Assembly (NCBI GenBank): GCA_036507695.1
Contig: DATCIR010000239.1
Coordinates: 1-24,360 of the forward strand
Reading direction: 5' to 3'
DNA length: 24,360 bases
Origin: JAKEGK01 sp036507695
GTDB lineage: Bacteria; Pseudomonadota; Gammaproteobacteria; SZUA-152
Shown: one piece after another, positions 1 to 8,221 of the stretch
Numbering within the stretch: the stretch's first letter is position 1
Layout of the letters: each line of letters opens with the position of its first letter
Translations under genes and position numbers: made by a program
The notes under the pieces: model-generated
The model's input: the letters and a program-made list of their open reading frames with translations, nothing else
The model's database searches: none
What the model was told of the DNA's origin: nothing

Positions 1-36
1 AGGAGACACCGGCGCCGCTCACGGGTGAGTAGTTAC
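1..36 (+). repeat. Right end of a second MITE-like element copy
   Basis: These 36 bases match 17033-17068, the right end of the MITE-like element inside the cytochrome operon, at 34 of 36 positions; only the two bases at 19-20 differ. The copy ends in the same terminal sequence (ggtgagtagttac) and has the same orientation. The rest of the element lies off the left edge of the window, so its target duplication cannot be tested; it would begin at base 37 (aatctacttata). It sits just downstream of the sigma-factor gene. Confidence 0.8.
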
Positions 37-97
37 AATCTACTTATATATGTATATGTTAGATGGACAATGCCGGGGTCCGGACAACGATAATCCG

Positions 98-991
98 TCA
101 GGCCAGTTCCAGGCTTAGCTCCTGGATTTCCTCCATGTCCAAGCCAACCTCTTGAAAAGCCTTGCTTATTTTTCCCAATGCACGATTCAGAATGCGCCCG
201 GGTAAATGTTCCTGCATGCCCAGGGCTTTGGCGACAAGATTTTTTTTCATGCCGTCCTGAAAAATCATGCGCAATAACACGCGTTCCTCGTCAGTCAGGT
301 CGATCAATTGTTGTAATACGCGCAGTTTGGGTAAATGACCGCGCGCCAGGCCGGTTGCCAACGCCATGCCGGTATCGCTGCAATGACTTTTGCTCACATC
401 ATCAGCCATTAGGTTGGATATCATCAGGAGCAGGTCGGCAAACGCGCCTTCGGTGAGTTCACTGTCCGGCGTTTGTTCATGGGCGATATGTTCGGCCGGG
501 TGGTATTCCTCATCGTCCTTGCCGCGGGTGTCCAGGGTAATCTCCCGGTTGGATTCACCACACCAGGGCAAGCGGGCCTTCACGGTAGTAATAATCTGTT
601 GAATAAATCGGGGTTCACGCAGGGTTTTGCAGCTCAACTGATCGATAACGCTTTGCGCCATCTGCCGCTCCAGGCACACCAGCTTCCAGACCTGCACCCA
701 AAGCTCGCCCTGGCGCTTCAGCCACTCCGGCGGGCGCGGACGCCCAAATCGTTTACGGGAAAATTCTTCGAGATAATTGGCGGTGACAGTGTGCAGGAAG
801 GTTTCCGGCTGGCAATTGCCTTTAAAACCGGCAAGCTTCGACCAATTGTCAGCGGACAATTGCTCAATCACATAGCTGCCGGCCTCTTCGGCAAGCCCGC
901 CGGCGCCAAATCGCTTGGCCGCCAGTTGATCCAGTTTTTGCAGCCATCCGCTGGCGAAAACCAAAGCATGCCAGTCAACCTGTGAACTCAC
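98..991 (-). CDS. Sigma-70-family RNA polymerase sigma factor (ECF-like)
   Basis: The 297-residue protein has the two-part layout of a small sigma factor. A region-2-like segment lies at about residues 25-100, with FLHTVTANYLEEFSRKRFG at 65-83 and a basic stretch after it. A region-4-like helix-turn-helix lies at about 230-285, beginning LTDEERVLLRMIF. The acidic linker between them is longer than in minimal ECF factors. The start is GTG, chosen because GGAG lies six bases upstream and no good in-frame ATG is nearby. It is the last gene of the minus-strand caspase set, 82 bases after the caspase-like gene stops. A role in transcribing this envelope set is inferred from position only. No anti-sigma gene is recognisable next to it. 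The family call is good; the subgroup is not determined. Confidence 0.75.
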   Translation of the reverse strand: MSSQVDWHALVFASGWLQKLDQLAAKRFGAGGLAEEAGSYVIEQLSADNWSKLAGFKGNCQPETFLHTVTANYLEEFSRKRFGRPRPPEWLKRQGELWVQVWKLVCLERQMAQSVIDQLSCKTLREPRFIQQIITTVKARLPWCGESNREITLDTRGKDDEEYHPAEHIAHEQTPDSELTEGAFADLLLMISNLMADDVSKSHCSDTGMALATGLARGHLPKLRVLQQLIDLTDEERVLLRMIFQDGMKKNLVAKALGMQEHLPGRILNRALGKISKAFQEVGLDMEEIQELSLELA

Positions 992-1073
992 GTGCTACTC
1001 CGACTGTTTGACTCGTTCTTGGATTTATTTGAGTGTGCGTAACAGTATTTGAACCTAGGAGTAGCCAATAGTA

Positions 1074-2993
1074 CTAATTTGCCTTGGAAGTCACAAGCTC
1101 CATACTGACCCTCGCTTTGGGCATGTTAGGACTGCCAATCAAGCGTTCCAGGTTTTTTACATAGGGCGAGCCCAGGGAAAAACTTTTTCCTCTTAATGCC
1201 TTGAAATCTTCCGTGATTTCCTTAAACGCATAGACCTGCACATAGTCGCGGCCAAAAGGCGCTGTCACCCTGGACAGATCCTTGAACGCCAGCAGTTGAT
1301 TGGCTTCCACCGGACCCAGTTCAGCCGGCTCGTACGGGTAGAGCACATTCACCGTGCCGTGCGGATCGATGTCGATCAGCAGTATGTAGGCTTTTTCTGA
1401 ACTTTGTACCGAAAAACCCAGCAACTCGCCTTCCAGGGCGGTGCTGCCCTTGCCGCTGCCATAGAGTTCGAGGCCGACATTGAAATCCTGCTTAAACGGC
1501 GCCGCCACCAGTTGGTGCGCCCACGCCTGATGCCGGATATGCTCGACAATTTGATTAACCGTGGGTTTTTCCAGCCGCGCGATGAGGTCACCCGATTTAC
1601 TGACAAATAACACATCAGCACCGTCCTTGCGCACATCCAGCATGGGCTCATCATTCACCAAGGTCACAGCGGGTATTTCACCCGCGCGTTGCGCGACTTC
1701 TTTCAATTGTTTATCAATCCTGAGCGGCAACGCGGTAGCGCCGGCTGGATTGATTTTTTGTGTGGATGCCGGTTTTGCGGTCGCCGAAGTTTTACCGGTT
1801 GATGTGTTATGTGCCGGCGGTTTGCCCGATGATGCTTGACCGGAATTGGGTGTAACCGCGGCAGTCGCGGGGCTGGCGGCCGCAAGCTTGGTATTTTCAA
1901 TTTTCTTACTGTTAACTTTAGTATTGTCATCCTTGCCTGCTGCCGCTTGCGCCGGCAAGCCGTCGCCAAAAATCGAACGGCTTGCCAGATTGCCCGTGTC
2001 TTCCGCCAATGAGGGCAGTCCTTGCGGCGTATGGTCAAAGCCCCGGACGCGCATTTTATCGCGCACCACTTGCTTCAGTTCCGAATAGCTCACCACGCCG
2101 TCGCCATTCACGTCCGCGTCAATATCCTTGTTTAGAATTTTCAGTAGCGTGTCGGAAAACGCGCCATGGGACTTGCCGTCAATCGTCGGAAAAACGTCAA
2201 CCATGTTGGGCGGAATATCCTGCGCCGGTTCGTGTTCGCCACTGGCCGACAGATAATAAACGTTTTTATACGGATAGTGATTATCAGCACCGGACTCCGT
2301 ACCGCCCCACTCTCCACCGCCGGAAAAACCCACTTCATCCCCAAAGGCGCGTTTCGGTAAAATATCACGCACATCGATAAAGCGTTTTTGCAGGCGTTTT
2401 TTGCCAAATGCGCCCCTGACCGTATTCCCCGAATAACACGCATCAATCGCCACAAATACATGCCGCTGTCCTTCATCAAACTTGTTCAGCAAGGGCCGTA
2501 AATCATTTTTGCCGATGACCAGTTTTTTCACCAGTTCATCCATGGTTTTCACATCGGCGATATCGATCGGTATAAACGCCCCGGAGGTGGTCGGTAATGG
2601 CGTGGACAATTCCTTGTCGCTGGCGCTGGTGCCGTGACCGCTTAAATAAATAAACACTTCATCACCCGGCTGGGAACGCTGATAGAGTTTTTCAATCGCC
2701 GCGAGGATGTTGTTCTTGGTGCCTTGCTTGTTGAGCAGTATGGCGATATTTTTTTTATCAAACCCCCAGCGTTCAGACAACACCTTCTCCATCTGGTGAA
2801 CGTCGTTCACGGGGCCCGCCAGGGGCTTTACATGGTAATCACCCACCCCCACCAGCAACGCATAACGCGCGGCGCCGGCGGGCTGGATGCCGGCCAGTAA
2901 CAGCAACGCAACACCGATGAATTTAATTAAGGTAATGTTCATATACGGTTTACCGCTAATTTGTTCCGTCTGCGTGAAATAACCAGTACTCAT
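1074..2993 (-). CDS. Secreted caspase-like (peptidase C14) protein with EF-hand loop and DUF4384-like C-terminus
   Basis: Using the ATG at 2993 the product is 639 residues. A hydrophobic signal segment (about 19-40) is followed directly by the caspase fold: RYALLVGVGDY at 43-53, catalytic His120 in YLSGHGTS and catalytic Cys186 in AIDACYSG. Residues 294-305 (DVNGDGVVSYSE) form a textbook EF-hand calcium loop near the end of the caspase part. An Ala/Thr/Lys-rich linker (about 345-420) leads to a DUF4384-like domain at about 504-594. The start at 2993 is preferred because AGGAA lies seven bases upstream and it begins only 10 bases after the preceding gene stops. The longer frame to 3176 overlaps that gene. 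An alternative start at 2942 gives a more compact signal peptide but lacks a ribosome site. Both catalytic residues are present, so activity is plausible, probably in the periplasm. Confidence 0.88.
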   Translation of the reverse strand: MSTGYFTQTEQISGKPYMNITLIKFIGVALLLLAGIQPAGAARYALLVGVGDYHVKPLAGPVNDVHQMEKVLSERWGFDKKNIAILLNKQGTKNNILAAIEKLYQRSQPGDEVFIYLSGHGTSASDKELSTPLPTTSGAFIPIDIADVKTMDELVKKLVIGKNDLRPLLNKFDEGQRHVFVAIDACYSGNTVRGAFGKKRLQKRFIDVRDILPKRAFGDEVGFSGGGEWGGTESGADNHYPYKNVYYLSASGEHEPAQDIPPNMVDVFPTIDGKSHGAFSDTLLKILNKDIDADVNGDGVVSYSELKQVVRDKMRVRGFDHTPQGLPSLAEDTGNLASRSIFGDGLPAQAAAGKDDNTKVNSKKIENTKLAAASPATAAVTPNSGQASSGKPPAHNTSTGKTSATAKPASTQKINPAGATALPLRIDKQLKEVAQRAGEIPAVTLVNDEPMLDVRKDGADVLFVSKSGDLIARLEKPTVNQIVEHIRHQAWAHQLVAAPFKQDFNVGLELYGSGKGSTALEGELLGFSVQSSEKAYILLIDIDPHGTVNVLYPYEPAELGPVEANQLLAFKDLSRVTAPFGRDYVQVYAFKEITEDFKALRGKSFSLGSPYVKNLERLIGSPNMPKARVSMELVTSKAN

Positions 2994-3003
2994 CCAAACT
3001 TTC

Positions 3004-3804
3004 CTAGATATGCAGAAAACTGTGCGCCATCCAATGTAAACCGCCAGCGGATTGTTGTTGCAGCTTGTCCAGGCCGGCCTGGAAATCCTTGACCGGCACA
3101 GTGTGAACCACGCCATCCTGGCATACGTCGGGGACCGCGCTGATAATGCTATTGAGCGCGCCTTTGCTGCTTTCATCCTTCACCGCAACGGCGTAAAACC
3201 ATTCCTTGCCCGTTTGCTCATCCAGGCCGATGACTAAATGATTGCCGCCGCTGTCCTGGGGCAACTGAATTTCCTCGCCGCTATGTACCCGTGAATTCAC
3301 CGGGCCCATCGCGTTGCAGCTGCTGGAAAAAAGACGAATTAACTTGCCGTTCTCCGCGTGTGAAAACAGGAATATTTCCACGTCCTCCAATACCGCCACA
3401 CGCAAGGCAAAACAATCGCGGCTGGACAGATTATCCTGGTCGGTCAGGGCTTTCACTCCCTGCCCCCAGGGATTGCGGGTTGCGCAGTTGGCCGAATCCC
3501 CCGGCGCCACCAGGGTAAACGTATCGATTAAGCTGCCCGCTACTGCCGGCGGATTGCCCGCCGCTTGTGTTTGTAGTTCCGCCGCGGGCTGTTCCTCTGC
3601 GGATTGCCCCTCCGCTTGCACAGCGCTATCCGTGCGCGATATTCGCTCCACCTTTTCTTGATTTTCAGTTTTGCTTTCAGCCGCGGACAGGGATTCGGCG
3701 GTTGGCGGTGAACCCGGAATAAGTGGCGCCTTGTCACCCAGCATTAGCGCAACCGGTATCACCGCAACCGCCGCCACTATCCCTATTATTATTTTTATCT
3801 TCAT
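3004..3804 (-). CDS. Membrane-anchored protein with a four-cysteine DUF4384-like domain
   Basis: The 266-residue protein starts with one hydrophobic segment (about 4-22) acting as a signal anchor or uncleaved signal. A low-complexity Ala/Glu/Gln-rich linker follows to about residue 90, then a folded C-terminal domain. That domain clearly resembles the last about 170 residues of the tetraheme cytochrome at 17075-19033. Shared pieces are a Cys followed by NPW, DCxxLR, CNAMG, an EWFYAVAV block and DVC near the end. All four cysteines are conserved between the two copies, which suggests disulfides in an exported domain. GGAAG five bases before the ATG supports the start. The caspase-like gene begins 10 bases downstream, so the two are probably co-translated partners. 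The DUF4384 assignment rests on pattern only, and molecular function is unknown. Confidence 0.78.
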   Translation of the reverse strand: MKIKIIIGIVAAVAVIPVALMLGDKAPLIPGSPPTAESLSAAESKTENQEKVERISRTDSAVQAEGQSAEEQPAAELQTQAAGNPPAVAGSLIDTFTLVAPGDSANCATRNPWGQGVKALTDQDNLSSRDCFALRVAVLEDVEIFLFSHAENGKLIRLFSSSCNAMGPVNSRVHSGEEIQLPQDSGGNHLVIGLDEQTGKEWFYAVAVKDESSKGALNSIISAVPDVCQDGVVHTVPVKDFQAGLDKLQQQSAGGLHWMAHSFLHI

Positions 3805-3886
3805 CTTACTTCCGCATCAGAGGTTTATTACCATACCATTACAACAAATTCACTAATAACCTTTTATCGGCTCAAGCAAGCAATTG

Positions 3887-4756
3887 TTAATCAGCCAACT
3901 CGACTTCGATACGGCGATTCAGCAGATAGACGTCTTCCGTTTCACCCTCGTAGAGCGGTTTGTTCTTGCCAAAACCTTTAATGGTCAAACGGTCTTTCAA
4001 TTGCGGTTTCCGGGTGACCAAGGCTTTATAAATCGCATCCGCGCGTTGTTCAGATAGCGCCAGGTTGTATTTTCCCTCACCCCGGGCGTCGGAATGACCA
4101 ATCAAGGTGATATGCTTGCCATCGAAGGACACATCGGTCAATGCTTCGGCCAATACCTCGATACTGTCCCTGGAGGCTTCCACAACGTCGGTGCTGTTGA
4201 ACTTGAAATTGATATTGACATTGATGTTGGGTTTGGTGTCCAGCTTAAACAGTTTAATGGAACGGTTGTTTAATGCGCCGGTCACTTGCGCAACCGTTAA
4301 CGGTTGTTCCGTGCGTTTGCGGTCCAGGCTGATGGCCAGCTGGGTAATCCACTCCGGAGCCTTGGAGTGCATCCGGCGCGCCTCATGCAACAGGGTGAGC
4401 GGCTCGGCGATTTTGCCTTCCTTGGCTTGCACTTCGGCATAACGCGCGATCGCCAGCGCTTTTTGATCATTATCCGCGGCGTAGTGGCGGGCATCCTCAA
4501 ACGCGGAGGCGGCGGCGGGCAAGTTACCCATTTGCATTTCCGCCTGACCCAGCAGGTACCAGTTGTCGAATTTGTTACACTCGGCCACTGACTTGGCAAG
4601 CCATTGTTGCGCTTCCGTCCAGTTTGCCCGTTTGCCCGCGGCAACGCCCTTTTTAAAATGTTCCTGAGCGACGCCGCAATCTCCGGCAAATGCCCCGGCG
4701 CTGATGAAAAACGCGCCGATCACTGTTATTGCGGTTGCGAGTTGTTTGCGTGTCAT
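3887..4756 (-). CDS. Periplasmic TPR protein with OmpA-like peptidoglycan-binding domain
   Basis: The ATG at 4756 is preferred over one 12 codons upstream because GGAGG lies just before it. The resulting 289-residue protein begins with a cleavable signal peptide (1-24, ending AGAFA). Residues about 26-130 look like tetratricopeptide helices (FKKGVAAGKRANWTEAQQW and following). Residues about 178-289 are an OmpA C-terminal domain: GHSDARGEGKYN with Asp223, LSEQRA with Arg238, and NRRIEVEL near the end. The family binds meso-diaminopimelate of peptidoglycan through such Asp and Arg residues. It probably anchors a protein complex to the cell wall through the TPR part. It lies 82 bases upstream of the membrane-anchored DUF4384-like gene in the same direction and 259 bases downstream of the WD40-caspase gene. 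Confidence 0.88.
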   Translation of the reverse strand: MTRKQLATAITVIGAFFISAGAFAGDCGVAQEHFKKGVAAGKRANWTEAQQWLAKSVAECNKFDNWYLLGQAEMQMGNLPAAASAFEDARHYAADNDQKALAIARYAEVQAKEGKIAEPLTLLHEARRMHSKAPEWITQLAISLDRKRTEQPLTVAQVTGALNNRSIKLFKLDTKPNINVNINFKFNSTDVVEASRDSIEVLAEALTDVSFDGKHITLIGHSDARGEGKYNLALSEQRADAIYKALVTRKPQLKDRLTIKGFGKNKPLYEGETEDVYLLNRRIEVELAD

Positions 4757-4851
4757 AAATCCTCCAAAATTCTTCGAACTTGTTTTTGCCATACACCTAT
4801 TACCGTATAACGGTTACCGTATTTAAGAAAACTATTTTCAGCCGAAACACG

Positions 4852-4880
4852 TTTGTTAACTGACTATTTGTTAACTGACT
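4852..4880. repeat. 14-bp tandem direct repeat with GTTAAC core
   Basis: The 14-mer tttgttaactgact occurs at 4852-4865 and again at 4867-4880, a 15-bp period with each copy containing the palindrome GTTAAC. It lies in the 259-base gap upstream of the OmpA-domain gene. The same gap carries two taccgtat copies at 4801-4808 and 4815-4822. Spacing and position suit an operator or promoter-proximal element for the minus-strand genes, but no clear -35/-10 pair is seen. The rest of the gap shows nothing recognisable. Confidence 0.4.
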
Positions 4881-5015
4881 GTTGTATATCTTAGATGGCC
4901 ATCGCCGTTTTTTCCTACGCGTCCGGTCACGCGTTTTGCAGCGGGTTTTTCCAATTCATGTCTGTTAATTATTTAAATTCAATGATATAGAATTTGCCGC
5001 TCCCGGTTCTATGGG

Positions 5016-7931
5016 TCACGGCAGTTTAACGGCAATCGGAAAATCCTGGATGGTCGCCGGTTTACTGGTCGTGGGCGTTTGCTTGTTCTGGGTCAATTCC
5101 TTTACCCGGTTGGCGATATACGCATCCAGGGTATTGATGGTTATCCGGCTGGTATTGAACAAGTCCGCCTTGCCGGACAGTCCTTCCACCAGCGCCTTGG
5201 TAAAAGCGCCATTGTTCCAGGACGGATTTTCCAGTGAATACTGTTTCCCGGTGGACGATGCGAATACCACCACGCCGTTTTCCGCGCTGGTAAGATCCAT
5301 CACCACGCCGTTAACATCAAACACGCCGCGCCGGGTGGTAGGCCCCAGGATATTGCCCGAGTGGCAGGTATCCACGAAGAACAAACTCTTGCCCGGCAGG
5401 TTGGTAATGGTTTGCTTGATCGCGTGGTAAGTGACGCCGGTGGTTTTCAGGCGTTCCAGGTTAACATTGGCCGGCAGAAAAAAATACTCGCCGTTACGGT
5501 CATTCACGCCGTGACCCGCCAGAAAAACCATGGCCACATCACGCGCCGTCACTTCATTCTGCAGCCAGTCCAACCCGTCCAGCACCTGGTCACGCGTCGC
5601 ATCAGGTATTAGTTTCACTTCCACTTTCCGGTATAACGCGCCCTGTTGCTTTTTCACAGAACCCGCGAAATCCGCCGCATCCTTGGATGCAAAATTCAGT
5701 TTCAAATCCGGATCCTTATAATCCGAAATACCGATCGCCAGAACATACAACACGGGTTTCAACAAATCAGCGCCGGCGCTCTTGGCGCCGGTCCAGGTAA
5801 AGTGAATGGTTGCCGGTTCCGATACCGATTTTTCGCCTTCCGCGATCAGCGTGACCGTCACATCCCGCTTGGGCAAGGTTAAGTCAACGGTGTTGGCCTT
5901 TGTCCCGGTTGGTTTTGCGCGCACCAGGCCGCGCTCTTTTGATACCGGCCTGCCGTCCAGCAGCACACGCACCTCTTTAAGTTTGTTACCCTGTTTTTCC
6001 GCGACTTCGTAGACCAGACGGATATTCTCGCCTTGAAAAGCCTCACTCGGGCCATGGGACAATATCGTGATCACGGGCGGTAATGCCTGCGGTACTGTTT
6101 GCGGCTGAGTCTGTGTTGGCGCTTGCGCCGCCGGCTTTGTACTTGACCCGGTCTCTTTGATTGCAGCGCCGGCGGCAACGCCCGCGTTTGCATCAAACAG
6201 CACTTGCTGGAGCAAGTCGTGATTATAGTATTGCTCCCTGAACCGGTTCAGCGAATAAAAATCCGGCTTTTGGTTGCCCGCTTTGGTGACTTTCCAGCCG
6301 ATATAAGATTCCGCGCCCGGTGACGCATTGAAATAACCTTGTGGAGTCCACGCGACCCAGGACAGGTCCAGCTTGTCGATAAATAACGCCAGTTGTTCCT
6401 TGCCGGAATCAATTTCATACCAGCGAATCGTGCCATCGGCAAACGCCGCCACCGCAAACCGGTTATCGCTGCTGAAATTAACCGCCCAGGCGGCGCCCGG
6501 CGTGGCGCGCGCCCACAGTTGTGAGCCATCGGTTTTATAGTAGCGTAAGGACCAGTCCGCCCCCGCCAACACATGATGTAACTCTGGCAGAATGGCATGA
6601 CTGCGGACCTTTTCCCCTTTCGCCAGCGTTAAGGATTTATTATTAATCCGCACGCCATCACTATGGTCAGCGTATTCGACCCTGGCACCGGCATCGGTTG
6701 TGACGGGTTGAATAAAACTGGCCTCGCTGCCGTTTGCCTCAGTGAGGTTTAGCTGTTCCAGGTCAAACAGCCAATAGTTGCCGGCTTTGGGAGACTGGGG
6801 TATTAACAGTTTTTTTCCGTCAGTGGAAAATTGCAGGCGGCCGTTGCTTTCCCGGAAATCGACCGCGGCGCTCGCCTTGGCAAAACGATTCTTACCCTTG
6901 GCGTCATAAATTCCGAATGACGGATCAAACGTCGCAAACAACATGTCACCGTCCGGCGTTAGAATTATTTTGCTTATGGTATTCGAGCCAACCCGGGACG
7001 CCGTGCGCCCGCCTTTGCCTTGCCCGTCCCAACGGATAATCACCGTGCCTTTGCCCGCGTCAAAACCGCCGCCGGCGTAAACAGACCGGCCATCCGCGGA
7101 CCACGCCACAGCGCCGAGATTTCCATTATCCACCCGGAGGGTGTCGGGCATGTAAAGTGACGACAGGTTGTTACTGTCCAGCACTTCGATGTTCCTGGAA
7201 TCAACAAAACCTACCAGCAGCATCGCATCCGTGGGTGAATACCGGATTGAATAAGGCTTGGACCCGCCTTGCGGTTTTTGCTTGTGTTTAAGTTCAAAGC
7301 TGCTGTTGTATTGGCGGATGAAGCCATCAAAACTGGTGGTTGCCAGCGCGCCCTGGGGAGAAAAGTCCAATCCGTACACGTCATCCTGGTAGCCGGCGTC
7401 TTTCAGCACGGCTTTCCAGGTTTGCGTGGAAAATATGACAATACCCTTGGCACCGGCCATACCCGCCGCAAGATAGTTGCCATCCGCGGAAAACTTTAAG
7501 GTGGTAATAGTATCCGGCAAACCCTCGACCACCCGCTTGAGGCCGCCACTCTTGCGATCGAACAGATAGATGTGGAAATTCTTGAAGTCCGGTGAGGTCG
7601 AGCCGCCCACCGCGAGCAGGTTATTATGGCGGTTGACATCCACCGCAAAAAGTTTGGCGGTCCGGTTTTTGTAGCTGGGCACATGCAGCGTGTTATACAG
7701 CGTGCCATCGGATTGGGACCAAATTTTTACCGTGCCGTCTTCGGACGCGGTATAGACCACTCCATTTGCGCCGTCCAGCGCGATATCCCTGACCGCGCTA
7801 TTGTGCATATAGGGATTGAGCACCAGTTCCAGCTGATCCTGGGCGGCCAATGCGCTTCCCGCTAAATAAACAGCGGCAACTGCCGATACTAGAAACCTGA
7901 TCATGGAAAATAAGACTGAATGGGTCGTCAT
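5016..7931 (-). CDS. Secreted WD40 beta-propeller plus caspase-like (peptidase C14) protein
   Basis: The 971-residue protein has a signal peptide (about 1-30, ending GSALAA). Residues about 40-510 hold repeated WD40-type blades, for example SEDGTVKIWSQSDG at 63-76 and FADGTIRWYEIDSG at 497-510. A Pro/Gln/Ala-rich linker (about 595-620) leads to an Ig-like strand region (about 620-715). The C-terminus is a caspase fold: YVLAIGISDYKD at 729-740, catalytic His807 in FLAGHG and Cys856 in VDTCHSG. Both catalytic residues are intact. WD40-caspase fusions are known in bacteria; here the propeller would be the sensing or scaffold part and the whole protein would act outside the cytoplasm. A second possible start lies at 7904 and neither start has a strong ribosome site. 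It heads the minus-strand caspase set and is divergent from a lipoprotein gene. Confidence 0.9.
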   Translation of the reverse strand: MTTHSVLFSMIRFLVSAVAAVYLAGSALAAQDQLELVLNPYMHNSAVRDIALDGANGVVYTASEDGTVKIWSQSDGTLYNTLHVPSYKNRTAKLFAVDVNRHNNLLAVGGSTSPDFKNFHIYLFDRKSGGLKRVVEGLPDTITTLKFSADGNYLAAGMAGAKGIVIFSTQTWKAVLKDAGYQDDVYGLDFSPQGALATTSFDGFIRQYNSSFELKHKQKPQGGSKPYSIRYSPTDAMLLVGFVDSRNIEVLDSNNLSSLYMPDTLRVDNGNLGAVAWSADGRSVYAGGGFDAGKGTVIIRWDGQGKGGRTASRVGSNTISKIILTPDGDMLFATFDPSFGIYDAKGKNRFAKASAAVDFRESNGRLQFSTDGKKLLIPQSPKAGNYWLFDLEQLNLTEANGSEASFIQPVTTDAGARVEYADHSDGVRINNKSLTLAKGEKVRSHAILPELHHVLAGADWSLRYYKTDGSQLWARATPGAAWAVNFSSDNRFAVAAFADGTIRWYEIDSGKEQLALFIDKLDLSWVAWTPQGYFNASPGAESYIGWKVTKAGNQKPDFYSLNRFREQYYNHDLLQQVLFDANAGVAAGAAIKETGSSTKPAAQAPTQTQPQTVPQALPPVITILSHGPSEAFQGENIRLVYEVAEKQGNKLKEVRVLLDGRPVSKERGLVRAKPTGTKANTVDLTLPKRDVTVTLIAEGEKSVSEPATIHFTWTGAKSAGADLLKPVLYVLAIGISDYKDPDLKLNFASKDAADFAGSVKKQQGALYRKVEVKLIPDATRDQVLDGLDWLQNEVTARDVAMVFLAGHGVNDRNGEYFFLPANVNLERLKTTGVTYHAIKQTITNLPGKSLFFVDTCHSGNILGPTTRRGVFDVNGVVMDLTSAENGVVVFASSTGKQYSLENPSWNNGAFTKALVEGLSGKADLFNTSRITINTLDAYIANRVKELTQNKQTPTTSKPATIQDFPIAVKLP

Positions 7932-8221
7932 GATAATTTAGCTGGACAAGCGGCCAAAAACGATCTTGCTGGGATGATCAGGATGCTTATGGCCAACATC
8001 CCGTATTTGATAGTAAGCATAGGTCCGGCTCATACTTGGACAATTCCGGTTGCAAGGTAACAATGAACTGGATGGCATTCTTTAATTGGCATTGTTAGTT
8101 TTTCGGCTATTCTTACCAATGATTGAGCTATATCGGCGAACAAACTCAAAATATAGCCCAAAAACTGCTATATGGCTCACATTATTGACTAATAGAGAAA
8201 AACGATTCGAGGTTGCTGAAC
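7932..8221. promoter_or_regulatory. Divergent intergenic region with gctatat inverted repeat
   Basis: This 290-base gap separates the minus-strand WD40-caspase gene from the plus-strand lipoprotein gene, so it should hold promoters for both. gctatat at 8127-8133 is mirrored by atatagc at 8151-8157 and repeated as gctatat at 8167-8173. This looks like a set of half-sites upstream of the plus-strand gene. GAGG at 8209-8212, nine bases before the ATG at 8222, is the likely ribosome site for the lipoprotein. No convincing consensus -35/-10 pair was identified. Confidence 0.4.

Noticed and set aside
2994..3176. N-terminal extension of the first caspase-like gene
   Set aside because: It overlaps the end of the preceding gene and would bury the signal segment. 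The ATG at 2993 has a good ribosome site.
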